NCBI GenBank assembly: GCA_035500095.1
Contig: DATJXN010000135.1
Span: 1 to 56,803, forward strand
Direction: 5' to 3'
DNA from: Candidatus Binataceae bacterium
Lineage (GTDB): Bacteria > Desulfobacterota > Binatia > Binatales > Binataceae
Length of the DNA stretch: 56,803 bases
In this document: positions 47,883 to 56,803 of the stretch, one piece after another
How positions within the stretch are numbered: position 1 is the first letter of the stretch
Layout of the letters: each line of letters starts with the position of its first letter
Notes under the pieces: model-generated
The model's input: the letters and a program-made list of their open reading frames with translations, nothing else
Database searches by the model: none
What the model was told of the DNA's origin: nothing
Made by a program: the position numbers and the translations under genes

Positions 47883-49238
47883 CTATTCTCCGGCGATCGT
47901 CATTTCTGAAATCTTCAGCGTCGGGGCGGCCGTCGAAGAGCGCCAGACGAGATCGTTGCCGATCATTTCGATCGACATGAACATGTCCTTCAGATTGCCG
48001 GCAATCGTGATCTCCTGCACCGGGTAGGCAAGCTCGCCGTTCTCGATCCACATCCCGCCCGCGCCGCGCGAGTAATCGCCAGTAACCGCGTTGACGCCGA
48101 ACCCGATGAGTTCCGTCAGGTAGAGCCCGTTCTTGACGGTGCGGATCATCTCCTCGGGCGAATACACGCCGGGCTGCAGGTAGAGATTGGTCGGGCTGAC
48201 CGAAGGCGCGTCGCCCACCGAACGCGCGGCATTGCCGGTCGAGGAGAGGCCGAGCCGCCGCGCCGAGTATGTATCGAGCAGATAGGTCTTGAGCACGCCG
48301 CGATCGACCACGCTCTTGCGCGTGACCGGCAGGCCCTCGCCGTCGAACGGCTTGGAGCCAAGCCCGCCGCGCATCGTGCCGTCGTCGATAATCGTTACGC
48401 CGCCCGCGGCGATTTCCGTATCCAGCCGCCCGACCAGGAACGACGCGCCGCGATAGAGCGACGGCCCCGACGCCGCGCCCGCCAAGGCGCGGATAAGGCT
48501 CGCCGCCATGTCGGGATCGAACACGATCGGCACGCGCGTGGTTTTTATCTTGCGCGCACCGAGCTTTCTGAGCGCCCGTTTGGCCGAGGTCAGCCCCACC
48601 GACTCAGCATCTTCGAGGCCGTCGAAGCGCCGATGCTGCGTGTACCAGTGCCCGGTCTGCATCGCGCCGTTTTCCTCCGCGATAGGCGCGACGGCGAAGC
48701 CGTAGCTGGTGCCCTGGTACTCGCCGGTGAAGCCCTGACTGTTCGCGAAGACCACGCGGTAGCGGCCGGAGTCGAACTCAGCGCCGTCCGAGTTCTTGAT
48801 TCTGCGGTCGGCGCCGAGCGCGGCGCGTTCGGCCTTGCGCGCGATTTCGAGCGCGCGGTCGGCGTCGATAATTCCGCTCGTGAGATCGGAGAGTTCCAGC
48901 TCCGGCAGGACCCGCGGATGCAGCGACGGCTCGGGCAAGCCGGACCACTGGTCGGAAGCGGTCAGGCGCGCAAGGCGCACCGTATCGGCGACGAACTCGC
49001 CGAGCGCCTTGCGCTCGAACTCGGCGGTCGACGCCGTGGCCGACGATTTTCCGACGAACACGCGCACGCCGAGCCGGCGCTCGCGCGAACTCTTGAGCTT
49101 CTCGACCTCGCCCATGCGCACGCCGGCGCTCAGCGATTCGCCGCTCGCAATCAGGACCTCGGCGGCGTCTGCGCCAGCGGCGCGCGCCTGCTCGAGGCTC
49201 CACTCAGCGAGCTCGATCCCGGGTTCAACCGATGACAT
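47883..49238 (-). CDS. pmbA: TldD/PmbA family protein, PmbA (TldE) type
   Basis: The 451-residue protein lacks the HExxxH zinc motif found in TldD and has the PmbA N-terminal EWSLEQARAAGADAAEVLIASGES and VGKSSATAST blocks. It ends with SRGAGGMWIENGELAYPVQEITIAG. With TldD it forms a heterodimeric protease that trims modified peptides and assists in maturation of small peptides. It is 34 bp downstream of tldD on the same strand. Confidence 0.92.
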   Translation of the reverse strand: MSSVEPGIELAEWSLEQARAAGADAAEVLIASGESLSAGVRMGEVEKLKSSRERRLGVRVFVGKSSATASTAEFERKALGEFVADTVRLARLTASDQWSGLPEPSLHPRVLPELELSDLTSGIIDADRALEIARKAERAALGADRRIKNSDGAEFDSGRYRVVFANSQGFTGEYQGTSYGFAVAPIAEENGAMQTGHWYTQHRRFDGLEDAESVGLTSAKRALRKLGARKIKTTRVPIVFDPDMAASLIRALAGAASGPSLYRGASFLVGRLDTEIAAGGVTIIDDGTMRGGLGSKPFDGEGLPVTRKSVVDRGVLKTYLLDTYSARRLGLSSTGNAARSVGDAPSVSPTNLYLQPGVYSPEEMIRTVKNGLYLTELIGFGVNAVTGDYSRGAGGMWIENGELAYPVQEITIAGNLKDMFMSIEMIGNDLVWRSSTAAPTLKISEMTIAGE

Positions 49239-49272
49239 CTGCGATATCTCTCCGTCCGCCGCCGGGTCCGCG

Positions 49273-50721
49273 TCAGGAGCGCGTGCCGCCGACCGTTATC
49301 GAGTCGATGCGGATCGTCGGCAGGCCCACGCCGACCGGCACCGATTGGCCATCCTTGCCGCACACGCCGACGCCCGGATCGAGTTCGAGGTCGTTGCCCA
49401 CCATCGTCACGCGCGTGAGCACGTCGGGGCCGCTGCCGATGAGCGTTGCGCCTTTGACCGGGCGCGTCACCTTGCCGTCCTCGATCAGGTAGGCTTCCGA
49501 GGCCGAGAACACGAACTTGCCGTTGGTGATATCGACCTGTCCGCCGCCGAAACTCACCGCGTAGAGCCCGTTGCGCACCGAACGGAGAATTTCCTCGGGC
49601 GTCGAATCGCCGGGCAGCATGAAGGTATTGGTCATCCGCGGCATCGGGCTGTGCGCGAAACTCTCGCGCCGTCCGTTGCCGGTCGGTTCCATCTTCATCA
49701 GCCGCGCGTTGAGGCGGTCCTGCAGGTAGCCGCGCAGGATCCCCTTCTCGATCAGCACGGTGCGCGAGGTCGGCGTTCCCTCATCGTCGATATTGAGACT
49801 GCCGCGGCGGTTGGGAATCGTGCCGTCGTCGACCACGGTGCAGAACTCGCTCGCCACCCGTTCGCCGATACGGCCCGAGAAGGCCGAGGTGCGCTTGCGG
49901 TTGAAGTCGCCCTCGAGCCCATGCCCGATCGCCTCGTGCAGCAGGATCCCGGGCCATCCCGGGCCCAGCACCACCATCATTTCTCCCGCCGGCGCGTCGA
50001 CGGCGTCGAGATTGACGATCGCCTGGCGCGCCGCCTTGAGCGCATGCTCGCGCCATCGATCGCCCTCGAAGAAAAACTTCCACTCCACCCGTCCGCCGCC
50101 GCCCGAGCTTCCGGACTGGCGGCCCTTGCCGTCCTCAGCGATGACCATCACGTTGAGGCGGCAAAGCGGCTGCACGTCGGCGGCTATCCGTCCCTCGCTG
50201 TTGACCACCATCACGATCTTGCGCTCGGCCGCGAACGAGGCCATCACGCTCTTGACCCGCGGGTCGAATTCGCGCGCTACGCGATCGATCTCGTTGAGCA
50301 GCTTTGCGCGCTCTTCCAGCGGCACCTCGAGCGGCGTGCTCTCGAGCTCGTACAGCGCGTGACGCGCCACCGGGCGGCCGACCTGCACCGCCGCGGGCAC
50401 GTCGCCACCGCCGTGCGCGATCGCGCGCGCGGCCTCGGCCGCAAGACGCATCCGATCGACCGTGACCTCGTCAGAGTAGGCGTAGCCGGTGCGGTCTTCG
50501 GCGCAGACGCGCACACCGACGCCGTGGCTCAAACTCTTGCTCGTGCGGTTGACGATCGAGTCTTCAAGGCTAAGCCCCTCGGCGCTGCGGTACTCGAAAT
50601 AAAGATCGGCGTAGTCCGCCTTGCGCTCCAGCGCGGCGCCGAGCGTGCCTTCGAGCGCGCTCTCGGTCATCCCGAAGCGGCTCAGGAAGAACTTGTCGGG
50701 CTTAATCAATTCGTTGGCCAT
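49273..50721 (-). CDS. tldD: TldD metalloprotease
   Basis: The 482-residue zinc protease subunit has His262-Glu263-x3-His267 (LHEAIGHGLEGDFNRK), followed by a conserved SAFSGRIGERVAS block and GSLNIDDEGTPTSR. The N-terminal half has SLEDSIVNRTSKSLSHGVGVRV. It acts together with PmbA, encoded just downstream. It begins at ATG 50721; the 245 bp behind it, up to rplQ, contain no gene I can support. rplQ is transcribed toward it. Confidence 0.94.
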   Translation of the reverse strand: MANELIKPDKFFLSRFGMTESALEGTLGAALERKADYADLYFEYRSAEGLSLEDSIVNRTSKSLSHGVGVRVCAEDRTGYAYSDEVTVDRMRLAAEAARAIAHGGGDVPAAVQVGRPVARHALYELESTPLEVPLEERAKLLNEIDRVAREFDPRVKSVMASFAAERKIVMVVNSEGRIAADVQPLCRLNVMVIAEDGKGRQSGSSGGGGRVEWKFFFEGDRWREHALKAARQAIVNLDAVDAPAGEMMVVLGPGWPGILLHEAIGHGLEGDFNRKRTSAFSGRIGERVASEFCTVVDDGTIPNRRGSLNIDDEGTPTSRTVLIEKGILRGYLQDRLNARLMKMEPTGNGRRESFAHSPMPRMTNTFMLPGDSTPEEILRSVRNGLYAVSFGGGQVDITNGKFVFSASEAYLIEDGKVTRPVKGATLIGSGPDVLTRVTMVGNDLELDPGVGVCGKDGQSVPVGVGLPTIRIDSITVGGTRS

Positions 50722-50966
50722 TCGCGCACTCCACGGGACGAAACGATCATAACTTCGGGTCGAGTCTAGCAGAGCGAAAGCGCCTTCGGCACGTTGGCGC
50801 CGGAGGTTTGCCGATGGTGGCGGGTTTGCGGCCGCCTTCGGATGATTTTCGACGCTTTGTGACGCGCTGCCTACGGGCGGACGGCGGCGATGTTTGCATG
50901 AAACAGCGGCGAAGCCGGGGCGGCTACGGTGCTGTTTTGTACCGGAATCGGGATATTCGCCCGGTT

Positions 50967-51416
50967 CTAGCCGGCGGCAGCCGCGGCGCGCCGCTCGCCG
51001 CCGTGCTGATGCTCGCGGGTGTCAGGCTTGCGCCGCTTCTTGCGCGGCGCGGCGGCTTCGGAAGCACCGGTAAATTCGATCACCGAGATCGACGCGGCGT
51101 CGCCGCGGCGCACGCCATACTTGATGACGCGGGTGTAGCCGCCCGGACGCTCCTTGAAGCGGGGCGCGATCTCGTCGAACAGCTTCTTGACCGCGCCGTG
51201 GGACCCCAGAAACGCGTAGGCCCGGCGATGCGCCGCGAGGTCGCCACGCTTGCCCAACGTCACCATCCGGTCGGCCCAGCGCCTGAGTTCTTTGGCCTTG
51301 GCGTCCGTGGTCTTGAGCCGCCCGTACTGGATGAGGCTCAGGACGAGGTTGCGCATCAGGGCTTTGCGATGGGCCGAGGTGCGATTGAGCTTGCGGCCCG
51401 AGTTAAGGTGACGCAT
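50967..51416 (-). CDS. rplQ: 50S ribosomal protein L17
   Basis: The 149-residue L17 has the conserved [25 protein letters not shown] start and [18 protein letters not shown] basic/Ala tail of about 30 residues ([14 protein letters not shown] and [11 protein letters not shown]) follows the core, longer than the usual ~120-residue protein. It is last in the alpha-operon order, 48 bp after rpoA. Confidence 0.97.
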   Translation of the reverse strand: MRHLNSGRKLNRTSAHRKALMRNLVLSLIQYGRLKTTDAKAKELRRWADRMVTLGKRGDLAAHRRAYAFLGSHGAVKKLFDEIAPRFKERPGGYTRVIKYGVRRGDAASISVIEFTGASEAAAPRKKRRKPDTREHQHGGERRAAAAAG

Positions 51417-51464
51417 CTATCGTTGCTCCAGCGTTGCTCCAGAGGTACGCTCGCGCGGCGCTCT

Positions 51465-52490
51465 TCAGGCCGACTCGCGCCGCTCCTGCTCGGCCCACAT
51501 GCGGTCGAGCTCGTTGCGCGGCGGCAGGTTGTCCAGTCGCATCCCGAGCGAGAGACCCATGTCAGTCAGGACCTCCTTGATCTCGTTGAGCGACTTGCGG
51601 CCGAAGTTCTTGATCTTGAGCATGTCCTGCTCGGTGCGCTGGACCAGTTCTCCGATGTATTTGATGTCGGCGTTCTGCAGGCCGTTGAAGGCGCGCACCG
51701 AAATCGGCAGCCCCTCGACCGGGCGGTACAAATACTCGTTGAGCATCGGCCGCGGCTCGCCGCCCTCGACGGCGATCGGCGCCTCGGCCTCTTCCTCGAC
51801 GCCTGCAAAGATCGTCATCTGGTCGCGCGCCACTCGCGCCGCATAGGTCAGCGCGTCGCGCGGCGAGATCGAGCCGTCGGTCCAGATCTCCAGCACCAGG
51901 CGGTCATAGTCGGTGCGCTGACCGACACGCGCGTTGGTAACGGTGAAATTGACCTTCTTGATCGGCGAATAGACGGCGTCGAGCCGAATCGTCCCGATCG
52001 GCTCTTCGTCCTCGGTGCGCTCGGCCGGCGCGTAGCCGCGTCCGCGCCGGATCACCAGCTCCATCTCCAGTTCCGCGCCCTTCTCGAGCGTCGCGATATG
52101 CTGGTCCGGCGTGAGCACTTCGAGGCTGGGGCCGCCAGTGATGTCGCGCGCGGTCACCGTACCCTCGCCGCGCGCCTTGAGCGTGGCGGTCAGATGCTCG
52201 CCTTCGTGAAGGCGCAGGCGCACCTCCTTGAGATTGAGGACAATATCGGTCACGTCCTCCTTGACGCCCGCCACGGTGGAAAATTCGTGCAGCACGTTTT
52301 TGATCCGCACCGCGGTAATCGCGAAGCCAGGCAGCGAGGACAGCAGGATGCGGCGCAGGCCGTTGCCTATCGTGATGCCGTAGCCGCGCTCCAGCGGTTC
52401 GGCGAAGAACCGTCCGTAGGTCGGGGTCAGTTCCTTTTCGTCGAACTCGACAGCCTTCGGCTTAATTAGATCCCGCCAATCATTGTGCAT
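51465..52490 (-). CDS. rpoA: RNA polymerase alpha subunit
   Basis: The 341-residue alpha subunit has the N-terminal dimer domain ([25 protein letters not shown], about 30-55), a linker, and a C-terminal domain with [24 protein letters not shown] and [13 protein letters not shown], which contacts DNA and activators. The open frame runs up to 52559, but the ATG at 52490 (MHNDWRDL) fits the family and has GGAGAAG upstream. It lies 71 bp after rpsD. Confidence 0.97.
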   Translation of the reverse strand: MHNDWRDLIKPKAVEFDEKELTPTYGRFFAEPLERGYGITIGNGLRRILLSSLPGFAITAVRIKNVLHEFSTVAGVKEDVTDIVLNLKEVRLRLHEGEHLTATLKARGEGTVTARDITGGPSLEVLTPDQHIATLEKGAELEMELVIRRGRGYAPAERTEDEEPIGTIRLDAVYSPIKKVNFTVTNARVGQRTDYDRLVLEIWTDGSISPRDALTYAARVARDQMTIFAGVEEEAEAPIAVEGGEPRPMLNEYLYRPVEGLPISVRAFNGLQNADIKYIGELVQRTEQDMLKIKNFGRKSLNEIKEVLTDMGLSLGMRLDNLPPRNELDRMWAEQERRESA

Positions 52491-52561
52491 ATCCGATCGC
52501 TCTTCTCCGGAATTTTTTTTCGCCCCCACCCCATCGCCGTCCGCCGCGCGGCCGCGCACGC

Positions 52562-53188
52562 TCAGCGCGAGTAGTGCTCGACGATCAATTTCTCGCTTAC
52601 CGGCATCGTCAGGTCGGCGCGCGCCGGCAGCGCGCGCATCGAGCCGCGGAACTGATCCCGCTCAAGCGCGATCCACGGCGGCACGCCGCGGCGCTGCGAC
52701 ATCTCGATTGCCTCAACAATCACCTTTTTCGTGCGGCTGCGGTTGGCCACGCTCACCATCTCGCCCACGTCCAGCAGATAGGAAGGCACCGTAACCGGCT
52801 TGCCGTCCACTTCAATATGGCCGTGGCGCACGACCTGGCGCGCCTGCGCAAGCGAACTGGCAAACCCGAGCCGGTACACCATGCTGTCGAGCCGGCGCTC
52901 CAGCAGCACCAGCAGGTTGTCGCCGGTGACGCCGGGCATCCGCTCGGCCATCTCGAAGTAGTGCTTGAACTGGGTCTCCATTAAACCATAGATCCGCCTG
53001 ACTTTCTGCTTCTCGCGCAGGCGAATCGCAAACTCGGAGAACCGCGTGCGGGCCTGTCCGTGCGCACCGGGCGGATAATTGCGCCGCTCGATCGCGCATT
53101 TGTCCGTGTAGCAGCGCTCGCCCTTCAAAAAGAGCTTGAGCCCCTCGCGCCGGCACAACCGGCATACCGCTCCCAGGTACCTTGCCAC
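52562..53188 (-). CDS. rpsD: 30S ribosomal protein S4, zinc-binding form
   Basis: The 208-residue S4 is the zinc (C+) form with Cys9, Cys12, Cys26 and Cys31 near the N-terminus. It has the S4 RNA-binding domain RRLDSMVYRLGFASSLAQARQVVRHGHI. It is a primary 16S rRNA binder and in many bacteria represses its own operon. It lies ten bases after rpsK. Confidence 0.97.
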   Translation of the reverse strand: MARYLGAVCRLCRREGLKLFLKGERCYTDKCAIERRNYPPGAHGQARTRFSEFAIRLREKQKVRRIYGLMETQFKHYFEMAERMPGVTGDNLLVLLERRLDSMVYRLGFASSLAQARQVVRHGHIEVDGKPVTVPSYLLDVGEMVSVANRSRTKKVIVEAIEMSQRRGVPPWIALERDQFRGSMRALPARADLTMPVSEKLIVEHYSR

Positions 53189-53198
53189 CCTTGTTCTC

Positions 53199-53720
53199 CT
53201 AAACGCGGCGCCGCTTGGGCGGCCGGCATCCGTTGTGCGGGATCGGAGTCACGTCCTTGATCGAAATGACCGAAAGGCCCGCCGCCTGCAGCGCGCGCAC
53301 CGCCGACTCGCGTCCTCCGCCCGGGCCCTTGACGTACACCACCACCGCGCGCATTCCGACGTCGCTGACCTTGCGCGCCGCGGCCTCTGCCGCCATCTGC
53401 GCGGCGAACGGCGTGCCCTTGCGCGATCCCTTGAAGCCGACCGATCCGGCGCTCGCCCATGCCACCACCAGACCCTGCTGGTCCGCGATGGTGACGATCG
53501 TGTTGTTGAAGGTCGCATGCACGTGCGCGACGCCCTCGGGCACCGTGCGCCGCGTGCGCCGCCGCCGCGGCGCAGGCGCCGCCGCAGCCGCAGCGGGTGC
53601 TCCAGGAGCCGCCGCGGGCGCGCCACCCCCTCCGGCGGATTTTTCAGCGCCCCCGGACGGCTCGGCGCCGCTCTGGGTCTTTCCCGCCGCGGGCCTCGTT
53701 TCCTTGTTTTCGTCAGCCAT
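53199..53720 (-). CDS. rpsK: 30S ribosomal protein S11 with long N-terminal extension
   Basis: The S11 core (about residues 55-173) is typical: [44 protein letters not shown] and the end [13 protein letters not shown]. Ahead of it lies an unusual arm of about 50 residues rich in Ala, Gly and Pro, starting [14 protein letters not shown]. The usual S11 has only a short arm and about 130 residues. No internal Met with a ribosome site gives a shorter protein, so the extension appears to be translated. It is 95 bp downstream of rpsM. Confidence 0.95.
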   Translation of the reverse strand: MADENKETRPAAGKTQSGAEPSGGAEKSAGGGGAPAAAPGAPAAAAAAPAPRRRRTRRTVPEGVAHVHATFNNTIVTIADQQGLVVAWASAGSVGFKGSRKGTPFAAQMAAEAAARKVSDVGMRAVVVYVKGPGGGRESAVRALQAAGLSVISIKDVTPIPHNGCRPPKRRRV

Positions 53721-53815
53721 CAGGCTTGCTTGCTCTCCTGCGCTTGGACCGATATTTCAGGCCGATAGGTTGTGCCACGAATTTTCAATCGGCGGATATC
53801 CTGTCCGACTCCGCC

Positions 53816-54199
53816 CTAACCCTTGGAGGGCGCCTGTTTTTTGCCCGCCACGACCTTGCGCGGGCCCTTGCGCGTGCGGGCGTTGGTATGTGTCCGCTGG
53901 CCGCGCGCGGGCAAACCGCGCCGATGACGGATACCGCGGTAGCATCCGAGATCCATCAGCCGCTTGATCGATTGCTGCACTTCGCGCCGCAGGTCGCCCT
54001 CGACCTTGTACTTCTCGTCGATAACGTTGCGGATGCGCACTTGCTCGTCGGCGCCCAGGTCGTCGCTGTTGCGCGCCGAATCGACTCTGGCCTCGGCCAG
54101 GATCTTCAGCGCCGCGCTGCGGCCGATTCCATAGATGTAGGTAAGCGCGACTTCCATCCGCTTGTGATGCGGCAATTCAACTCCCGCGATACGTGCCAT
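53816..54199 (-). CDS. rpsM: 30S ribosomal protein S13
   Basis: The 127-residue S13 begins [26 protein letters not shown] and has [31 protein letters not shown], the conserved head-to-mRNA block. A short Lys-rich end, KKQAPSKG, follows. It is the first of the rpsM-rpsK-rpsD-rpoA-rplQ alpha operon genes, 61 bp after rpmJ. Confidence 0.97.
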   Translation of the reverse strand: MARIAGVELPHHKRMEVALTYIYGIGRSAALKILAEARVDSARNSDDLGADEQVRIRNVIDEKYKVEGDLRREVQQSIKRLMDLGCYRGIRHRRGLPARGQRTHTNARTRKGPRKVVAGKKQAPSKG

Positions 54200-54260
54200 G
54201 CGACGACTCTCCTTGTTCCCTGTTTTCCCCGGTTTCCCCGTAAGATGCGCTCAGCGCGGC

Positions 54261-54377
54261 TCAGCCCTGGCGCTGCTTGTGACGCGGGTTCGAGGAACAC
54301 AGGATGCGCACCACGCCCTGGCGGCGCACAACCTTGCAATTCTTGCAAATCTTCTTAACTGAGGCCCTGACTTTCAT
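54261..54377 (-). CDS. rpmJ: 50S ribosomal protein L36
   Basis: The 38-residue L36 reads [20 protein letters not shown] followed by [18 protein letters not shown]. Its zinc ligands Cys11, Cys14, Cys27 and His33 are all present (zinc-form L36). It is too short for most ORF calls but lies exactly where L36 belongs, between infA and rpsM. Confidence 0.97.
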   Translation of the reverse strand: MKVRASVKKICKNCKVVRRQGVVRILCSSNPRHKQRQG

Positions 54378-54451
54378 CGCATTTTGTCCGCTTCGCTGTG
54401 CGGCCGTTTCCCTGTTTCAAGCCTTTCTGTCCAGTCGTTGTGCCCGAATTC

Positions 54452-54670
54452 CTAGCGCATCCGATAAGTGATGCGCCCGCGCGTCAGATCGTACGGTGAC
54501 AATTCCACGGTGACCCGGTCGCCCGGCAGGATCTTGATGTAGTGCATGCGCATCTTGCCTGAAATATGGGCCAACACCCGATGTCCGTTCTCGAGCGACA
54601 CCCGAAACATCGCGTTGGGGAGCGCTTCGAGCACCGTGCCCTGTACCTCGATCGCGTCTCCCTTAGACAT
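54452..54670 (-). CDS. infA: Translation initiation factor IF-1
   Basis: The 72-residue OB-fold protein begins [20 protein letters not shown] and has [21 protein letters not shown] and [18 protein letters not shown], the standard IF-1 sequence. It occupies the A site of the 30S subunit during initiation. Its ATG overlaps the map stop by eight bases. Confidence 0.98.
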   Translation of the reverse strand: MSKGDAIEVQGTVLEALPNAMFRVSLENGHRVLAHISGKMRMHYIKILPGDRVTVELSPYDLTRGRITYRMR

Positions 54671-55433
54671 GCGCCACTTCGCTCAAAATCTGCGGCCCGC
54701 GATTCGTTATCGCAATCGAATGCTCGAAATGCGCCGACAGCTTTCCGTCGGCGGTCACTGCCGTCCAGCCGTCGTCCAGGATGCGCAGTTCGGCCGTTCC
54801 CTGGTTGATCATCGGCTCGATCGCAAGCGCCATCCCTTCCTGCAGCCGCGGATTCGGCATTCCGCGCCGCACATAGTTCGGCACCTGCGGCTCCTCGTGG
54901 AGGCTTCGCCCGATACCGTGGCCGGCGAACTCGGTCACGACCGAAAAGCCCGCGCTCTCGGCGGTATGCTGCACGGCGCGCGCGATATCGCTTATCCGGT
55001 TGCCGACCTGCGCCTGCTCGATCCCCGCATACAGCGCCTCGCGCGTGACGCGCAGCAAGTGCTCGGCCTGATTGGAGATCTTGCCGACCGGGACAGTGCG
55101 CGCCGCGTCGCCGTAAAAGCCCTGATAAACCACGCCGAAGTCGAGTCCCACGATATCACCCGGCCGCAGCCGCCGGCCCGACGGGATGCCGTGAACGATC
55201 TCCTCGTTTATCGACACGCAGAGCGTCTTGGGATACACCACGTTGTGCGGCTTGTATCCCTTGAACGCCGGCCGCGCCCCCTTGCGATAGGTCAGCTCCT
55301 CCGCGAGCCGGTCGAGCTCGTCCGTAGTGATCCCGGGTTTGACCGCACCCGCCAGCTCTTCGAGGATTTCGGCCACGATCATGCTCGCCCTATGCATCAG
55401 CGCGATCTCTTCGGAATTCTTGAGATGGATCAC
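54663..55433 (-). CDS. map: Methionine aminopeptidase, type I
   Basis: The 256-residue type I enzyme removes the initiator Met. The metal-site blocks are [18 protein letters not shown] (two Asp), [15 protein letters not shown] (His), LAIEPM (Glu) and [11 protein letters not shown] (Glu). The type I N-terminus lacks the extra zinc extension. It ends inside the infA start and begins 5 bp behind adk. Confidence 0.97.
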   Translation of the reverse strand: MIHLKNSEEIALMHRASMIVAEILEELAGAVKPGITTDELDRLAEELTYRKGARPAFKGYKPHNVVYPKTLCVSINEEIVHGIPSGRRLRPGDIVGLDFGVVYQGFYGDAARTVPVGKISNQAEHLLRVTREALYAGIEQAQVGNRISDIARAVQHTAESAGFSVVTEFAGHGIGRSLHEEPQVPNYVRRGMPNPRLQEGMALAIEPMINQGTAELRILDDGWTAVTADGKLSAHFEHSIAITNRGPQILSEVAHV

Positions 55434-55438
55434 GCCGT

Positions 55439-56104
55439 TTAACCCTTCGTCGCCGCATCGGCCCGCCCGAGCGCGTTGACAATGCGTTGCTGAATTTCCT
55501 CGGGCCGTCCGATGCCGTCGATCTGCGCGAGCTGGCCCGACCGTTCGTAGTACTCCAGCAGCGGCCGCATCGTGGCGGCGAAAACCTCAAGGCGCATCCG
55601 CACCGTATCTTCGGCATCGTCGTCCCGCTGGTAGAGCTCGCCGTTACAACTGTTGCACAGGCCCTGATTGCGCGGCGGATCGTAAATCAGATGGTACATC
55701 GCGCCGCAGCTCTTGCAGGTGCGCCGCCCCGAGATGCGCTTAACGATTTCGTCATCAGGTACGATTATAGCAATTATTTTGTCGAGCCGGGCGCCGCGCT
55801 CCTGCAGGAACGCGGACAACGTCTCGGCCTGCGCAACCGTGCGTGGAAAACCGTCCAGGATGAAGCCGGACGCCGCGTCGGGCTGCTGCAACCGCTCCTG
55901 GACGAGCTTAAGCACCAGCTCATCGGGGACCAGCGCGCCCTTGTCCATGTGGCGCTTGGCCTCGAGGCCGAGCGCAGTGCGGTTGCGCACCGCCGCCCGC
56001 AGCAGATCGCCGCTTGCCACCTGCGGCACGCCCAGACGCTTCTCGAGCATCCTTGCCTGCGTGCCCTTGCCCGCACCGGGGCCGCCCAGCAATACGATCC
56101 GCAC
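55439..56104 (-). CDS. adk: Adenylate kinase with zinc lid
   Basis: The 221-residue long-form adenylate kinase has P-loop GGPGAGKGTQ (7-16), FILDGFPRT, and a lid that carries a zinc tetrad Cys130, Cys133, Cys150, Cys153, typical of many Gram-positives and some Deltaproteobacteria. It balances ATP, ADP and AMP. It lies between secY and map, as in many bacteria. Confidence 0.97.
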   Translation of the reverse strand: MRIVLLGGPGAGKGTQARMLEKRLGVPQVASGDLLRAAVRNRTALGLEAKRHMDKGALVPDELVLKLVQERLQQPDAASGFILDGFPRTVAQAETLSAFLQERGARLDKIIAIIVPDDEIVKRISGRRTCKSCGAMYHLIYDPPRNQGLCNSCNGELYQRDDDAEDTVRMRLEVFAATMRPLLEYYERSGQLAQIDGIGRPEEIQQRIVNALGRADAATKG

Positions 56105-56109
56105 CGCTC

Positions 56110-56803
56110 CTACCTCCCTCTGGGGGACTTGATGCGGCCGCGGCCCATAAAGCCCTCGTAGTTGCGGGTCAGCAGATGGGTTTGCATCTGGGCTACCGTG
56201 TCGAGCGCCACGCCGACCACGATCAACAGCGCGGTGCCGCCGAAATAGAACGGCACATTGAAGCGCTGGATCAGCAGCGTCGGCAGGACGCAGATGATGC
56301 TGACGTAGATGGCCCCGAAGAGCGTTATCCGCGACAGCACCCGATCGATGTACGCGGCGGTGGTGCGTCCGGGCCGGATGCCGGGGATGAAACCGCCGTA
56401 CTTCTTCAGATTGTCAGCGACGTCGACCGGATTGAAGGTGACTGCCGTATAGAAATAACAGAAGAAGACGATCAGCACCACGTACACGACATCGTAGACC
56501 CATCCCCCCGGCGTGAGCAGCGACGAATAGTTCTTGGCCGCGGGCAGGAACGTCGCCACAGTCGCGGGAAAGACCAGGATCGACGATGCGAAAATCGGCG
56601 GAATGACGCCGGCAGTGTTGATTTTGAGCGGGAGGTGCGAACTCTGGCCGCCATAGACTCGCCGTCCGACGACGCGCCGCGCGTACTGAATCGGAATCCG
56701 CCGCTGGCCGGTTTCGACGTACACGATGAATCCGGTCACCCCGACCACAATCAGAAGGATGAGGATGAGCACGAACAGGCTCATCTCGCCCTCGCGCACG
56801 AAC
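56110..56803 (-). CDS. secY: Protein translocase subunit SecY, partial (5' end beyond window)
   Basis: The last ~230 residues of SecY are visible. They include [13 protein letters not shown]-type [17 protein letters not shown] (central loop), [48 protein letters not shown] and a C-terminal helix pair with [15 protein letters not shown]. It forms the inner-membrane channel for exported proteins. The upstream part lies past 56803; the frame is open at the edge. Five bases separate its stop from the adk start. Confidence 0.97.
   Translation of the reverse strand, partial: FVREGEMSLFVLILILLIVVGVTGFIVYVETGQRRIPIQYARRVVGRRVYGGQSSHLPLKINTAGVIPPIFASSILVFPATVATFLPAAKNYSSLLTPGGWVYDVVYVVLIVFFCYFYTAVTFNPVDVADNLKKYGGFIPGIRPGRTTAAYIDRVLSRITLFGAIYVSIICVLPTLLIQRFNVPFYFGGTALLIVVGVALDTVAQMQTHLLTRNYEGFMGRGRIKSPRGR

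Overview
The window is GC-rich, densely coded bacterial chromosome, with frequent GTG and TTG starts. The markers are hopanoid genes (hpnJ, hpnI), a family III CoA-transferase, a crotonase, a form II CO-dehydrogenase-like cluster, a probable selenocysteine peroxiredoxin and a conserved secY-to-rplQ ribosomal block. Together they suggest an uncultured, probably aerobic soil-type lineage near the old Deltaproteobacteria (Binatota or Methylomirabilota would fit). This placement is inference; no 16S rRNA or tRNA gene is visible. Layout, left to right. Positions 1-1612: end of an RskA-like membrane protein, divergent from a class I DAHP synthase. Positions 1981-14955: a cell-surface glycan or lipid-type island with four tandem paralogues of a ~740-residue polytopic protein of GT-C appearance, a SAM methyltransferase between copies 2 and 3, and two tandem GT39-like paralogues converging on them. 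Positions 15005-19991: nicotinate phosphoribosyltransferase and a stress group (Lon-like protease that has lost its P-loop, Hsp20, divergent universal stress protein). Positions 20089-22810: crotonase and gamma-glutamyltransferase. Positions 22876-29436: a plus-strand run of ArnT-like GT39, HpnL-like membrane protein, HpnJ, HpnI and a DMT-type transporter, probably making and moving modified hopanoids. Positions 29443-32067: CoA-transferase, selenocysteine peroxiredoxin (TGA at the peroxidatic position with a SECIS-like hairpin) and an SMP-30 protein. Positions 32142-37681: complete tripartite RND efflux operon. Positions 38033-40540: cytochrome c, plastocyanin-like cupredoxin and an MFS carrier. 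Positions 40746-43367: clpB with a clear intrinsic terminator. Positions 43531-47831: coxS-coxL-coxM-coxG. Positions 47883-50721: pmbA/tldD. Positions 50967-56803: rplQ, rpoA, rpsD, rpsK, rpsM, rpmJ, infA, map, adk and the 3' part of secY, all on the minus strand. The most interesting items are: (1) the selenoprotein peroxiredoxin, which ordinary gene calling cuts in two; (2) the four-copy array of unassigned GT-C-like proteins with a shared C-terminal domain; (3) a LonC-like protease with a degenerate Walker A; (4) an HpnJ-HpnI operon without HpnK nearby but with two membrane proteins that could move its product. No CRISPR array, insertion sequence, phage gene or tRNA was seen.
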